From: Hymenobacter sedentarius
Lineage (GTDB): Bacteria; Bacteroidota; Bacteroidia; Cytophagales; Hymenobacteraceae
Reading direction: 5' to 3'
Assembly (NCBI RefSeq): GCF_001507645.1
Contig: NZ_CP013909.1
Span: 3,658,001-3,722,000, forward strand
DNA: 64,000 nt
Shown here: positions 53,400 through 61,003 of the stretch, piece by piece
How the letters are laid out: every line of letters starts with the position of its first letter
Numbering within the stretch: the stretch's first letter is position 1
Program-made: the position numbers and the translations under genes
Notes under the pieces: generated by a model
What the model saw: only the letters and a program-made list of their open reading frames with translations
What the model was told of the DNA's origin: nothing
Database searches by the model: none

Positions 53400-54542
53400 G
53401 TGGAAATCAATGAATTCAAAGCACAACTACAAGAAGTTGCCAATGTTGTAAAGACCGACCTCGCCTCGCTCGAGGCCAAGCATGCCGCCGACCTGCTAGC
53501 GGTACAGGCCTCGCTCGACGCCATTGCGGCCGAGCAGAAGAACGCCAAGATTGGCGCCGAGAAGCGCGAGACCGCCTCGTCATTCCTGGCGGTGGTCGAA
53601 GCCAAGTCGGAAGACCTGAAGAACCTGGCCGAGCGCAAGACGGTCACTTTCCAATTGGATGAGAAAGCAGCCGTGAACATGTTCACCGCCGCCGGCGCCA
53701 ATTTCGTGGGCAAGACCGAGCTGGGCTACCAGGCGGCCCCCGCGGCGCCGACCTCCATCAGCGACATCGTCGCCGGGGGCACCATCAATACCCCCAGCCT
53801 TTCCTACGTCCGCATCACGGGCTACGAGGGCGGCCCCCAGATGGTGGCCGAAGGCGGCCTGAAGCCGAAGTTCTCGCTCACCACCGAGCTGATCGACGCG
53901 ACCGTCAAGAAGATAGCCGTCACCGCCAAGTTCTCGGAAGAGGCCACCAAGGACGCCACCACGTTCGTGAGCCTCGTGCAGAGCGAAATGGTGCGCCTGC
54001 ACAACGAGTACCTCGACGAGCAGTCCCTGCTGGGCTCGGGCACCGGCAACGACCTGCAGGGCATCATGCCCCTGGCCAAGTCCTTCGACGCCGGCTATTT
54101 CGCGTCCACCATCTCAAATGCCCAGAAGATCGACGTCATTCGCGTGGCCATTGCCCAGGCCCGCATTGCGCTCTACACCCCCTCGCACGTGGTGATGAAC
54201 CCCGTGGACGTGGCCGACCTGGAGCTGCAAAAGGACGCCAACGGCAACTACCTGCTGCCGACCATCCTCTCCGGCACGCTGTCCACCATTGGCCGCGTGA
54301 AGATTGTCGAGATGGACGCCATGCCCACCGGCCAGTTCCTGGTGGGCTCGTTCGACCGCGGCGCCAAGCTCTACACCCGCGACGGCCTGACCCTGCGCGT
54401 GTACGACCAGAACGAAGACGACGCCATGCACAACATGATCCTCGTCGTGCTTGAGTCGCGCCACGTGCAGTTGGTCAACCGCCCCGAGGCCTTCATCAAG
54501 GGCTCGTTCGCATCGGCCATTACCAGCCTCAACAAAGCGTAA
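53400..54542 (+). CDS. Major capsid protein (HK97 fold)
   Basis: A 380-residue capsid protein. The N-terminal 100 residues are a helical delta-like domain (EFKAQLQEVANVVKTDLASL, then HAADLLAVQASLDAIAAEQK). The HK97-fold core follows: VAEGGLKPKFSLTTELI, VTAKFSEEATKDATTFV, NEYLDEQSLLGSGTGNDL and the P-loop/A-domain end with LTLRVYDQNEDDAMHN. The start codon is GTG. It would be processed by the upstream protease. Confidence 0.92.
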   Translation: MEINEFKAQLQEVANVVKTDLASLEAKHAADLLAVQASLDAIAAEQKNAKIGAEKRETASSFLAVVEAKSEDLKNLAERKTVTFQLDEKAAVNMFTAAGANFVGKTELGYQAAPAAPTSISDIVAGGTINTPSLSYVRITGYEGGPQMVAEGGLKPKFSLTTELIDATVKKIAVTAKFSEEATKDATTFVSLVQSEMVRLHNEYLDEQSLLGSGTGNDLQGIMPLAKSFDAGYFASTISNAQKIDVIRVAIAQARIALYTPSHVVMNPVDVADLELQKDANGNYLLPTILSGTLSTIGRVKIVEMDAMPTGQFLVGSFDRGAKLYTRDGLTLRVYDQNEDDAMHNMILVVLESRHVQLVNRPEAFIKGSFASAITSLNKA

Positions 54543-54552
54543 GCGCTAAGCC

Positions 54553-54768
54553 ATGACGAAGACCGTCATTGCCCTGACCACCTTCCTGAGTAATCGGGAA
54601 CTGTGGCTCCCAGGAGAACGCAAGGAAGTCAGCCAGCACCTGGCGGACGAATTGCTGAAGGCGGGCCTGGTCGCTGAAGCGGGGGGAACGGAGGTAACGC
54701 AAGTTGCCGAAGTTCCTCCTACCAAGCGCAGCACCAAGCCCAAGCGCCTAAAGCTGGAAACCAAGTAA
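54553..54768 (+). CDS. Small phage protein downstream of the capsid gene
   Basis: A 71-residue protein starting MTKTVIALTTFLSNRELWLP and ending with a basic tail KRSTKPKRLKLETK. It lies directly after the capsid gene, the place where small head-associated proteins are often found, and before a terminator. No fold can be assigned. Confidence 0.6.
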   Translation: MTKTVIALTTFLSNRELWLPGERKEVSQHLADELLKAGLVAEAGGTEVTQVAEVPPTKRSTKPKRLKLETK

Positions 54769-54772
54769 ACCC

Positions 54773-54806
54773 AAAGCCCCACACCCATTAAGGTGCGGGG
54801 CTTTTT
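54773..54806 (+). terminator. Terminator after the capsid unit
   Basis: AAAGCCCC(ACACC) and GGTGCGGGGCTTT form a long stem around CATTAA, followed by T residues. Confidence 0.92.
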
Positions 54807-54836
54807 ACTGCCCAAAAGGTTGCTGCTGAAACGGGG

Positions 54837-54843
54837 TATATAA
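54837..54843 (+). promoter_or_regulatory. TATATAA box with possible leaderless start
   Basis: GGGTATATAAGGC sits only 3 bases before the ATG at 54847 and 30 bases after the terminator. TTG lies 14 bases before TATATAA, the same spacing as at 60977. If this is a promoter box, the mRNA would begin at or inside the start codon. Confidence 0.4.
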
Positions 54844-54846
54844 GGC

Positions 54847-55350
54847 ATGGAACCCGTTACCCTCGCCTTTTTCAAAACCTACGCCCGCCTCTCGAATGAC
54901 ATCGAAGACGCGGTGCTTGAGCTGTTCATCGCCGCCGCCCGGGAGAAGGCCGAAGCCTACTGCAACCGCCATTTCGTGAGCAAGGTGGCCGAGAAGACCT
55001 TCCCGGTGAACGTGTCCAGCACCATTCCGGCCGAAGACATCCTTTCCGTTACCGGCTACTACACCAGCGCCGAACAAGTGGCGCAGGCTTACTGGTACTG
55101 GGTGGAATACCAGAAGGGCATCATCGTCAACCGCGACTACCCCATCGACTACGACAACCTGCCCACTTACACCGTGCGCTACCAGGTCACCATCGACCCC
55201 AGCGACGTGCCCGCTTCCGTGAAAGTGGCCATTGCCAAGATCGCGGCTGACCTCTACGAGAACCGCGAGCACAGCACCTCTATTGGTAACCAGGAACTGA
55301 GCATCGGCTTCAAAAGCCTGCTGGCGCCCTACAAAATCATCAATTCGTAG
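54847..55350 (+). CDS. Head-tail connector protein (gp6-like)
   Basis: A 167-residue protein resembling the HK97 gp6 / SPP1 gp15 connector that joins the portal to the neck. The N-terminal helical part FFKTYARLSNDIEDAVLELF and AREKAEAYCNRHF fits; VKVAIAKIAADLYENREHST is the conserved C-terminal helix. The start follows a TATATAA box by three bases. Confidence 0.8.
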   Translation: MEPVTLAFFKTYARLSNDIEDAVLELFIAAAREKAEAYCNRHFVSKVAEKTFPVNVSSTIPAEDILSVTGYYTSAEQVAQAYWYWVEYQKGIIVNRDYPIDYDNLPTYTVRYQVTIDPSDVPASVKVAIAKIAADLYENREHSTSIGNQELSIGFKSLLAPYKIINS

Positions 55351-55352
55351 CC

Positions 55353-55679
55353 TTGAGTAACGCAGGAAAATACCGCGAGCGGGTCACTTTCTACACCCCG
55401 GGTGCTACGGTCTCCGACGGTGCCGGGGGTCAGTTGCCCGCAGGCCCCGAAACCAGCCTCACCCTTTGGGCAAGAGTCCAGGCCCTACCGGCCAAGGAAG
55501 ACCTTATCAGCGGCAAAATCGTCCCTCGCCAGCCTTACAAGGTGACCATCCGCTACGCCAGCAGCCTGAGCAACAGCACCCGCATGGAGTGCAACGGCAA
55601 GCACATCAGCGTCACCAGTATCGTGAGCAACGAGCGGACCACAGAAATCTACCTCTACGGCGTTGAGTGTGACAGTTAA
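55353..55679 (+). CDS. Head closure / head-tail adaptor protein
   Basis: A 108-residue beta-barrel protein of the SPP1 gp16 type: SNAGKYRERVTFYTPGAT at the start, then LTLWARVQALPAKED and VTIRYASSLSNSTRMECNGK. It closes the capsid after packaging. The start codon is TTG, two bases after the stop of the connector gene. It overlaps the next gene by 17 bases. Confidence 0.8.
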   Translation: MSNAGKYRERVTFYTPGATVSDGAGGQLPAGPETSLTLWARVQALPAKEDLISGKIVPRQPYKVTIRYASSLSNSTRMECNGKHISVTSIVSNERTTEIYLYGVECDS

Positions 55680-56013
55680 GCTCGAGGGCGCCGAAAGCTT
55701 CCTGGGCAAGCTCCGGGTGTACGCCACGGGCGCTTCCAAGCGGGTACAGCAGACCGTGGCGGCCTCTTTGCTCCAGATTGAGTCTGATGCCAAGGACCTG
55801 GCCCCGGTCGATACCGGCCTGCTTCGTGGCTCCATCCACGCCAACCTGAGTGGGCGGCTCGCGGGCAGCGTCACGGTGAGCGTCAACTACGCCAAATGGG
55901 TGGAATTCGGCAACGGCCGCAACAAGCCGCAGCCCTTCCTCTACCCGGCCTACCACAAGAACAAGGCCGCGTTCCTGGCCAACCTCAAGGAGGCCCTAAA
56001 ATTCAGATTCTAA
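55663..56013 (+). CDS. HK97-gp10-type neck protein
   Basis: A 116-residue protein of the HK97 gp10 family, which mediates head-tail joining. KLEGAESFLGKLRVYATG is followed by LAPVDTGLLRGSIHANL (a hallmark) and NYAKWVEFGNGRNKPQPFL. It starts with TTG at 55663 (GTG at 55669 is an alternative) inside the head-closure gene. Confidence 0.85.
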   Translation: MSVTVKLEGAESFLGKLRVYATGASKRVQQTVAASLLQIESDAKDLAPVDTGLLRGSIHANLSGRLAGSVTVSVNYAKWVEFGNGRNKPQPFLYPAYHKNKAAFLANLKEALKFRF

Positions 56014-56016
56014 CGC

Positions 56017-56463
56017 GTGCCAAGTGTCGATTTAGTCCTCCAAAAAGCCCTCTACGGGACCCTGAGCACCGCGGGCCTGACCTTCAACGGCAACCCGGTT
56101 TCGGTGTACGCCAACGTGCCCCCAACTGCTGGCGCGCCTTACGTGGTGCTTGACCAAATATCCACGGTGCCCCTGAATGGCAATGTGGCCTGCAAGCACT
56201 GGGAAAGCGTGTTTCAGCTTACCGTGCTGACGGCTTTCGAGGTGGCCGGACAGGTTTCGGACCTCCCCGGTCTCGACATCCAGGGCCAAATCATGGCCGC
56301 ATTGGATGACCAGTACCTCCCGCTGACCGACGGCTTCCAGATGCACCCCATCCAGGTTTCCCAGACCCGGAAACTCAGCCGCTTTACCCAAAACTCGGTC
56401 GAAGTGCTGAGATATATAACCTTGAAGATGAGAGTCTATCAAGAAAAAAATAGAGATGAATAG
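56017..56463 (+). CDS. Tail terminator / completion protein (DUF3168-type)
   Basis: A 148-residue protein of the DUF3168 group. LVLQKALYGTLSTAGLTFNG and the ANVPPTAGAPYVVLDQISTV block, then HWESVFQLTVLTAFEVAGQV, are characteristic. Tail terminators cap the tail tube and join it to the neck. The start codon is GTG. Confidence 0.8.
   Translation: MPSVDLVLQKALYGTLSTAGLTFNGNPVSVYANVPPTAGAPYVVLDQISTVPLNGNVACKHWESVFQLTVLTAFEVAGQVSDLPGLDIQGQIMAALDDQYLPLTDGFQMHPIQVSQTRKLSRFTQNSVEVLRYITLKMRVYQEKNRDE
56412..56419 (+). promoter_or_regulatory. ATATATAA box inside the end of the tail-terminator gene
   Basis: GAGATATATAAC lies 50 bases before the tail-tube ATG. It is in coding sequence, so its match to the other boxes may be chance. 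Confidence 0.3.
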
Positions 56464-56468
56464 CACAC

Positions 56469-56888
56469 ATGGCTAGTGAAATCCTCGCAACGAATGTTGT
56501 AATCAAAATCAACGACAAGGTCTTTGGCTGCGCCCAGAGCGCGTCGTTCTCGACCAAAGTCGAAATGACCGGCGTCGTCTGCTCCGCTACGGGCGGTTTC
56601 AAGAAGCAGGTGCCCGGCATGGAGTCGTGGGACGGTTCGCTGACCGCCATCGTGCGCACGTTCCCTACCGCCGAAGTCGCTTCGAACGTGACCCTGCGTG
56701 AGATGTACACCTCCCTGCGCGAGAAGACCCTCGTGGACGTGGAGTATGAGCTGGGCGGCGTGGATGGTTTCATCTTCTCCTCGAAGGCTTACCTGAGCAA
56801 CGTGGACATCTCGGTTCCCGAGGGTTCCGGTGCTGTTACCTGGACGGCCAACCTCGTAGGTGCTGAGCCCTTGCTGCTTGGCGCCTAA
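56469..56888 (+). CDS. Phage tail tube protein
   Basis: A 139-residue protein forming the tube of a long non-contractile tail. NDKVFGCAQSASFSTKVEMT, VPGMESWDGSLTAIVRT and DISVPEGSGAVTWTANLVGA match the TP901-1-like major tail protein family. Its position between the terminator and the chaperone genes fits. Confidence 0.85.
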   Translation: MASEILATNVVIKINDKVFGCAQSASFSTKVEMTGVVCSATGGFKKQVPGMESWDGSLTAIVRTFPTAEVASNVTLREMYTSLREKTLVDVEYELGGVDGFIFSSKAYLSNVDISVPEGSGAVTWTANLVGAEPLLLGA

Positions 56889-56922
56889 TCCTCACGGATA
56901 AATAACCCCCTGTATTTATCTA

Positions 56923-57270
56923 ATGGAGATTAAAGAGAGAGGCTTTGGCACCATGACCATTGGTGGCAAAGACCGCGGCTTCCACATCGGCACGTACCAG
57001 TCCAAGGTGTTTTGCGATACCCGCGGCATTAAGCTGGACGACTACTTTGAGGAGCTGAACAAGTTCAACTTCACGAACAGCATGGCCAACAACCAGTTCG
57101 TGTGCGATTTGCTGTATTCGGCATTGGTAGCCTATGCCACCTTCCACGACGAGCCGATTGATTTCACGCCCGTCAAGGTAACCTTCTGGGCCGACATGGC
57201 CAGCCCCGACGAGGTAGCCAAACTATTCGTCGTCATGGCGGAAATGCGCCGCGATACGCCAAAAAAGTAG
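56923..57270 (+). CDS. Tail assembly chaperone G
   Basis: A 115-residue chaperone of tape-measure folding, in the place of lambda gpG. The protein ends in RRDTPKK just before a TAG stop. The heptamer AAAAAAG at 57261-57267, read as A-AAA-AAG in this frame, is a canonical -1 slippery site adjacent to the stop. So part of the ribosomes should continue into the downstream frame (GT). Confidence 0.8.
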   Translation: MEIKERGFGTMTIGGKDRGFHIGTYQSKVFCDTRGIKLDDYFEELNKFNFTNSMANNQFVCDLLYSALVAYATFHDEPIDFTPVKVTFWADMASPDEVAKLFVVMAEMRRDTPKK

Positions 57271-57629
57271 GCTGCGTAGTCACCACAACAACCGACCAGA
57301 GCGCACCAGAACCAGACGACTACGCTGGCACCTGGTGCGCTCTTTTGGATTATGCCTGTGGTGAGGTTGGGATACGCGCAGAAGACTTCTGGCTCATGAC
57401 GTGGAACGAGTACCAACGCCGCGTCAACGGCTACAACCAGCGGCAATGGCATGAGTGGGACCGGACCCGCCGCATTGCCTGCGAGGTGTACAACAACATG
57501 AATGAGAAGCCGGTGGACTACCGGAAATACATCACCCTGCCGACCGACGACCTGGAGGGCGAAGCCAAAGCCAAGCTAGCCGCTGACCTGGCCTTTTTTG
57601 AAGAAATGAAAGCCAAGGGTCGGATATAA
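57267..57629 (+). CDS. T part of the tail chaperone GT fusion (-1 frameshift product)
   Basis: After the slip, reading continues in the -1 frame as VGCVVTTTTDQSAPEPDDYA, then LDYACGEVGIRAEDFWLMTW and QRRVNGYNQRQWHEWDRTRR, and stops at 57629: 120 residues beyond G. A GT fusion of about 235 residues would result. No convincing independent ATG is present; a TTG at 57345 is the only start-like codon. Lambda-type G/GT is the model. Confidence 0.75.
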   Translation, partial: VGCVVTTTTDQSAPEPDDYAGTWCALLDYACGEVGIRAEDFWLMTWNEYQRRVNGYNQRQWHEWDRTRRIACEVYNNMNEKPVDYRKYITLPTDDLEGEAKAKLAADLAFFEEMKAKGRI

Positions 57630-57646
57630 AAATCGCATGACAATGT

Positions 57647-60600
57647 GTGGATTTAGAATACCTAAAGGTTGCGATTGATTGCAAGATTGACGACTTCGAA
57701 TACGGCATCAAGCAGGCCGAAAAAGGCCTGGGCCGCCTCAGCAGCTACGCGAAGGAAACGGGCGAAAGTCTGAGCAAATACGTCACCCTGCCACTGAGTT
57801 TGCTGGCCGGTGCCGCCATTAAAACAGCCGGTGACTTGCAGGCCCTCGAGAAGGGCTTTGCCGCGGTCTATAAAGGCGCGGGCGACGTAGGCCTGGAACT
57901 CAAGAAGCTCCAGGAAGTGGCGAAGCTCCCGGGTCTGGGCATCAAGGAAGCCGAACAGGGCTCCATCCGCTTGCAGGCCGTGGGCTTCAGCGCCGAGGAG
58001 GCCCGCAAGGCGCTCATGGCCTTTGGCAACGCGATTGCCACCACGGGCGGCGGCAAGAACGAGCTGGACCGGGTAACCGTGCAGCTGGCGCAATTGAGCG
58101 CTAAGGGAAAGCTACTGGCCCAGGACCTGCGTCCCATTATTGAAGCAGCACCTGCCGCGGCCAGTGCTTTGCAGCGCCTCTACGGCACCGTCGATTCCGA
58201 AGCCATTTCGGCTTCCCTGCAAAAGCAAGGCAAGAGCGCCCAGGACTTCATAACTGACCTGACCGGGGAGCTGGCCAAGCTCCCGAAAGTAACCGGCGGC
58301 ATCAAGAACGCGCTGGAAAACCTGAGCGATTCGGGCACCATTGCCCTGGCCAAGCTGGGGGATTCCCTCAACAAGTCGTTCAACCTGGAAAGCGTCGCCG
58401 AGCGCCTGGGCAACACCCTCACGGGCATGGCCGATTCGTTCAGCCAGCTCGACCCGGCCACGCAGAAGACCATCCTGGGATTGGGTGGTGTAGCGGCGGC
58501 CACCGGTCCCGTATTGCTGACGGTTGGGGCATTGGGACAGGCACTGCCGATTGCCATCAAAGGCTTTGAAGCCTTCGCATCGGTTGGAAAACTGTTAGTT
58601 ACCAGTTTGGGTCCAGTTGGAATCGCCATTGCCGCGGTTACAGCGGCCGCAGTGTACTTCATCGCGACCTACGAAACGGTAGAAGACAAATTCAACAAGA
58701 GCGCGAAGGCGGCCGACGACCTGGACGCCCAGCTAACGCCCTTGCTGAAGACCTACGACGACCTGACGGCCAAGAGCAAGCTCACATCTGCCGAGCAAGA
58801 GACCCTGGCCGGGACCGTCAAGCAGCTGGCCGCGCTCCTGCCGGGTGCCGCCACGGCGTTTGACAAATACGGCAACGCCATTGAGTTGAGCCGAACCAAG
58901 CTGGTTGCCCTGCAAAAAGCCAAGCAGCAAGTGGTGGTGGACGACGCCATCGCGGCCCTGCCCGAGCAAAACAAGAAGGTGCGCGAGGCGGCCGACGCAG
59001 TGAAGTTTTACGTGGACCGCCTCAACCAAATCAAGAAGTTTGGTGGTTTTTACACGGGCGGCGCCAACGGCACCAAGCCGGCACTGATTAAAGTGGGCCA
59101 GGAGGAAGAAGCGGCTTACCGCAAGCAGCAAGCCACCCTGGGCACCATCCTGGAAGAGGAGCTGCAAAAGCGCAACGACATGGCCAAGCGCCTGGGCATT
59201 ACCCAGCAGAGCCTGGACGACAACTTTGTGGTGCGCGAAGGCTACGCTCAAAAGCTCAACAAGAGCCAGGATGCGCTCAACCAGAAGAAAGAAGTAGAGA
59301 ACAAGCTGACCCGCGAGGGCCTGGAGGAACGCAAGAAAGCGTTGCTGGCCGAGCGTGATTTGGTGGACCGCAAAGCCACCGGCAGCACCGTGACCAACAA
59401 GGCCGAAGTGTCGAAAATCACCAAGGAGATTACCAAAAGGGAAACCCAGCTTTTGGACGTCCGGCTCAACCCGGATACTAAAAAAGTGCTGCTGCAGGAG
59501 ATTGCGGCCCTCAAGGCCAGCATCACCAGGAAAGGCGATGCCCGCATTGCGGAAATCAACCTCGATGTGGCCTCCATTGACAAGCAAATCAAGGCCATTG
59601 ACGAGTTGGGCGTAGGCTCCAAGTCCGACGCCAAAAAGAAGGCAAAAGAGATTTCCGAGCTGGCCCGCGCCAACGAGGCGTTCCGCGACGGCCTGCGTCA
59701 GATGAACCTGGAGTACAAGATTCAGGGCGAGACCTTCGACGTGGGTGCCGCAAAGGCCCAGGTGTACAAAACCTACCTCGACAAGCTGATTCAGCTGGAT
59801 AAGACCGGCAAGGTGGAGGATTCGCCCAAGTTCAAAAAGGCGATGGAAGAGTATCAGCTGCTCACCATTGCCAGCGAGCGCTTCCAGGAAACCGCGAAAC
59901 TGAAAGGCATCTTCGAGAACACCGAAGCCACCATCAAGGCCAACGGCGAAGCCATCCTGGCCCTGGGCATGACGGCCGACGATGCGAAAGAGCGGGTAAA
60001 GGTGCTGGAATCCCAGCTTCGTGCTTCGCTCAACGGCGTGGAGTCCCTGCAAAAAGCAGGTGCCGGGGAAAACGACGAGTTCCTGTTGGCCGAGCGCCAG
60101 CACGCGAAGGAACTGACCGCTGAACTGGAGAAGGCCCGCAAAGCCGCCGCCCAGGCCAAGCGTGACGCGGATACGGACGATTTGCTCGAATCGCTCAACG
60201 GCGGCACGGGCAGCAAGGCCAGCACCAATTTTAAGGACTTGGCCAGCGGCAAGGCCCAGGACGAGCTGGAAGAACGAATTCGCAAGGCCCAGGACGCTGT
60301 CCACGACCTTCAAAAGGACGGTGCTGATGATGTACGTATCAAGCAGGCCCAGGACGCGGTGGCGGGCTTAAAAGGCCAGCTGGATTTGACCGACGTCTAC
60401 GCCGGAGCGGCCCAGCAGGCGAGTGAATCACTCGGTGAAATCGCCACCGTCATCCTTGGCGGCATTGGCGGCATCATTACCGGTCAGATGTCCCTCACGG
60501 ATGGACTGGCCAGCATCTTCTCGAAGACCCTCGGCATCGTGGGCAACTTCATGAAGGACTTCGGTAAGCAACTCCTGTTGCTCGGCGCTGGTCACGTCGC

Positions 60601-60907
60601 GATGGGCCTGGCTACGGCCAACCCCGCAATGGTCACGGCCGGTGGCCTGGAGCTGGCAGCCGGTGGTGCCCTCTACTTGGGCGGCACCATCATGAGTGCC
60701 ATTGGTTCGGCAGCCGCACCCAGCAGCAGCAAGGCCAGCACACCCCAAACGTCGGCGTCGGCGACCCCTGGATCTGGTACGTCCAGCAAGGACAAGCAGA
60801 ACGTGAACATCACCGTCACTTTTGCCCCGGTAGAGTTGCGGGCCGAAGGCGCTGCTTTGCGCTCGGTCATGCGGGTAGATAACTACCGCCTCACGCAAAA
60901 CCGCTAA
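57647..60907 (+). CDS. Tape measure protein
   Basis: A 1,086-residue protein that sets the tail length. The N-terminus (KVAIDCKIDDFEYGIKQAEK) and the helical repeats with ELDRVTVQLAQLSAKGKLL are typical. Hydrophobic segments lie near residues 270-350 and 935-1,020, with charged coiled-coil in between. The start is GTG. The large minus-strand frame over this gene is an antisense shadow. Confidence 0.9.
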   Translation: MDLEYLKVAIDCKIDDFEYGIKQAEKGLGRLSSYAKETGESLSKYVTLPLSLLAGAAIKTAGDLQALEKGFAAVYKGAGDVGLELKKLQEVAKLPGLGIKEAEQGSIRLQAVGFSAEEARKALMAFGNAIATTGGGKNELDRVTVQLAQLSAKGKLLAQDLRPIIEAAPAAASALQRLYGTVDSEAISASLQKQGKSAQDFITDLTGELAKLPKVTGGIKNALENLSDSGTIALAKLGDSLNKSFNLESVAERLGNTLTGMADSFSQLDPATQKTILGLGGVAAATGPVLLTVGALGQALPIAIKGFEAFASVGKLLVTSLGPVGIAIAAVTAAAVYFIATYETVEDKFNKSAKAADDLDAQLTPLLKTYDDLTAKSKLTSAEQETLAGTVKQLAALLPGAATAFDKYGNAIELSRTKLVALQKAKQQVVVDDAIAALPEQNKKVREAADAVKFYVDRLNQIKKFGGFYTGGANGTKPALIKVGQEEEAAYRKQQATLGTILEEELQKRNDMAKRLGITQQSLDDNFVVREGYAQKLNKSQDALNQKKEVENKLTREGLEERKKALLAERDLVDRKATGSTVTNKAEVSKITKEITKRETQLLDVRLNPDTKKVLLQEIAALKASITRKGDARIAEINLDVASIDKQIKAIDELGVGSKSDAKKKAKEISELARANEAFRDGLRQMNLEYKIQGETFDVGAAKAQVYKTYLDKLIQLDKTGKVEDSPKFKKAMEEYQLLTIASERFQETAKLKGIFENTEATIKANGEAILALGMTADDAKERVKVLESQLRASLNGVESLQKAGAGENDEFLLAERQHAKELTAELEKARKAAAQAKRDADTDDLLESLNGGTGSKASTNFKDLASGKAQDELEERIRKAQDAVHDLQKDGADDVRIKQAQDAVAGLKGQLDLTDVYAGAAQQASESLGEIATVILGGIGGIITGQMSLTDGLASIFSKTLGIVGNFMKDFGKQLLLLGAGHVAMGLATANPAMVTAGGLELAAGGALYLGGTIMSAIGSAAAPSSSKASTPQTSASATPGSGTSSKDKQNVNITVTFAPVELRAEGAALRSVMRVDNYRLTQNR

Positions 60908-60926
60908 TACGCTTTATGCTTCAGAA

Positions 60927-60957
60927 CAAGGCTCTCTCCTACCCGAGAGGGCCTTTT
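60927..60957 (+). terminator. Terminator after the tape measure gene
   Basis: AAGGC(T)CTCTC and GAGAG(G)GCCTT pair around CTACCC, followed by T residues. Confidence 0.85.
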
Positions 60958-60976
60958 TCATTGCCTTCGGCCGGGG

Positions 60977-60984
60977 ATATATAA
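60977..60984 (+). promoter_or_regulatory. ATATATAA box upstream of the tail-fibre-side gene
   Basis: GGGGATATATAAGCC follows the terminator by 20 bases and lies about 20 bases before the ATG at 61004. TTG is 14 bases before TATATAA, as at 54837. Confidence 0.5.
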
Positions 60985-61003
60985 GCCACAACCCCCACAG
61001 TTT

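Noticed and set aside
58733..60313. 526-residue minus-strand open frame
   Set aside because: Antisense to the tape measure protein with biased composition and no domain.
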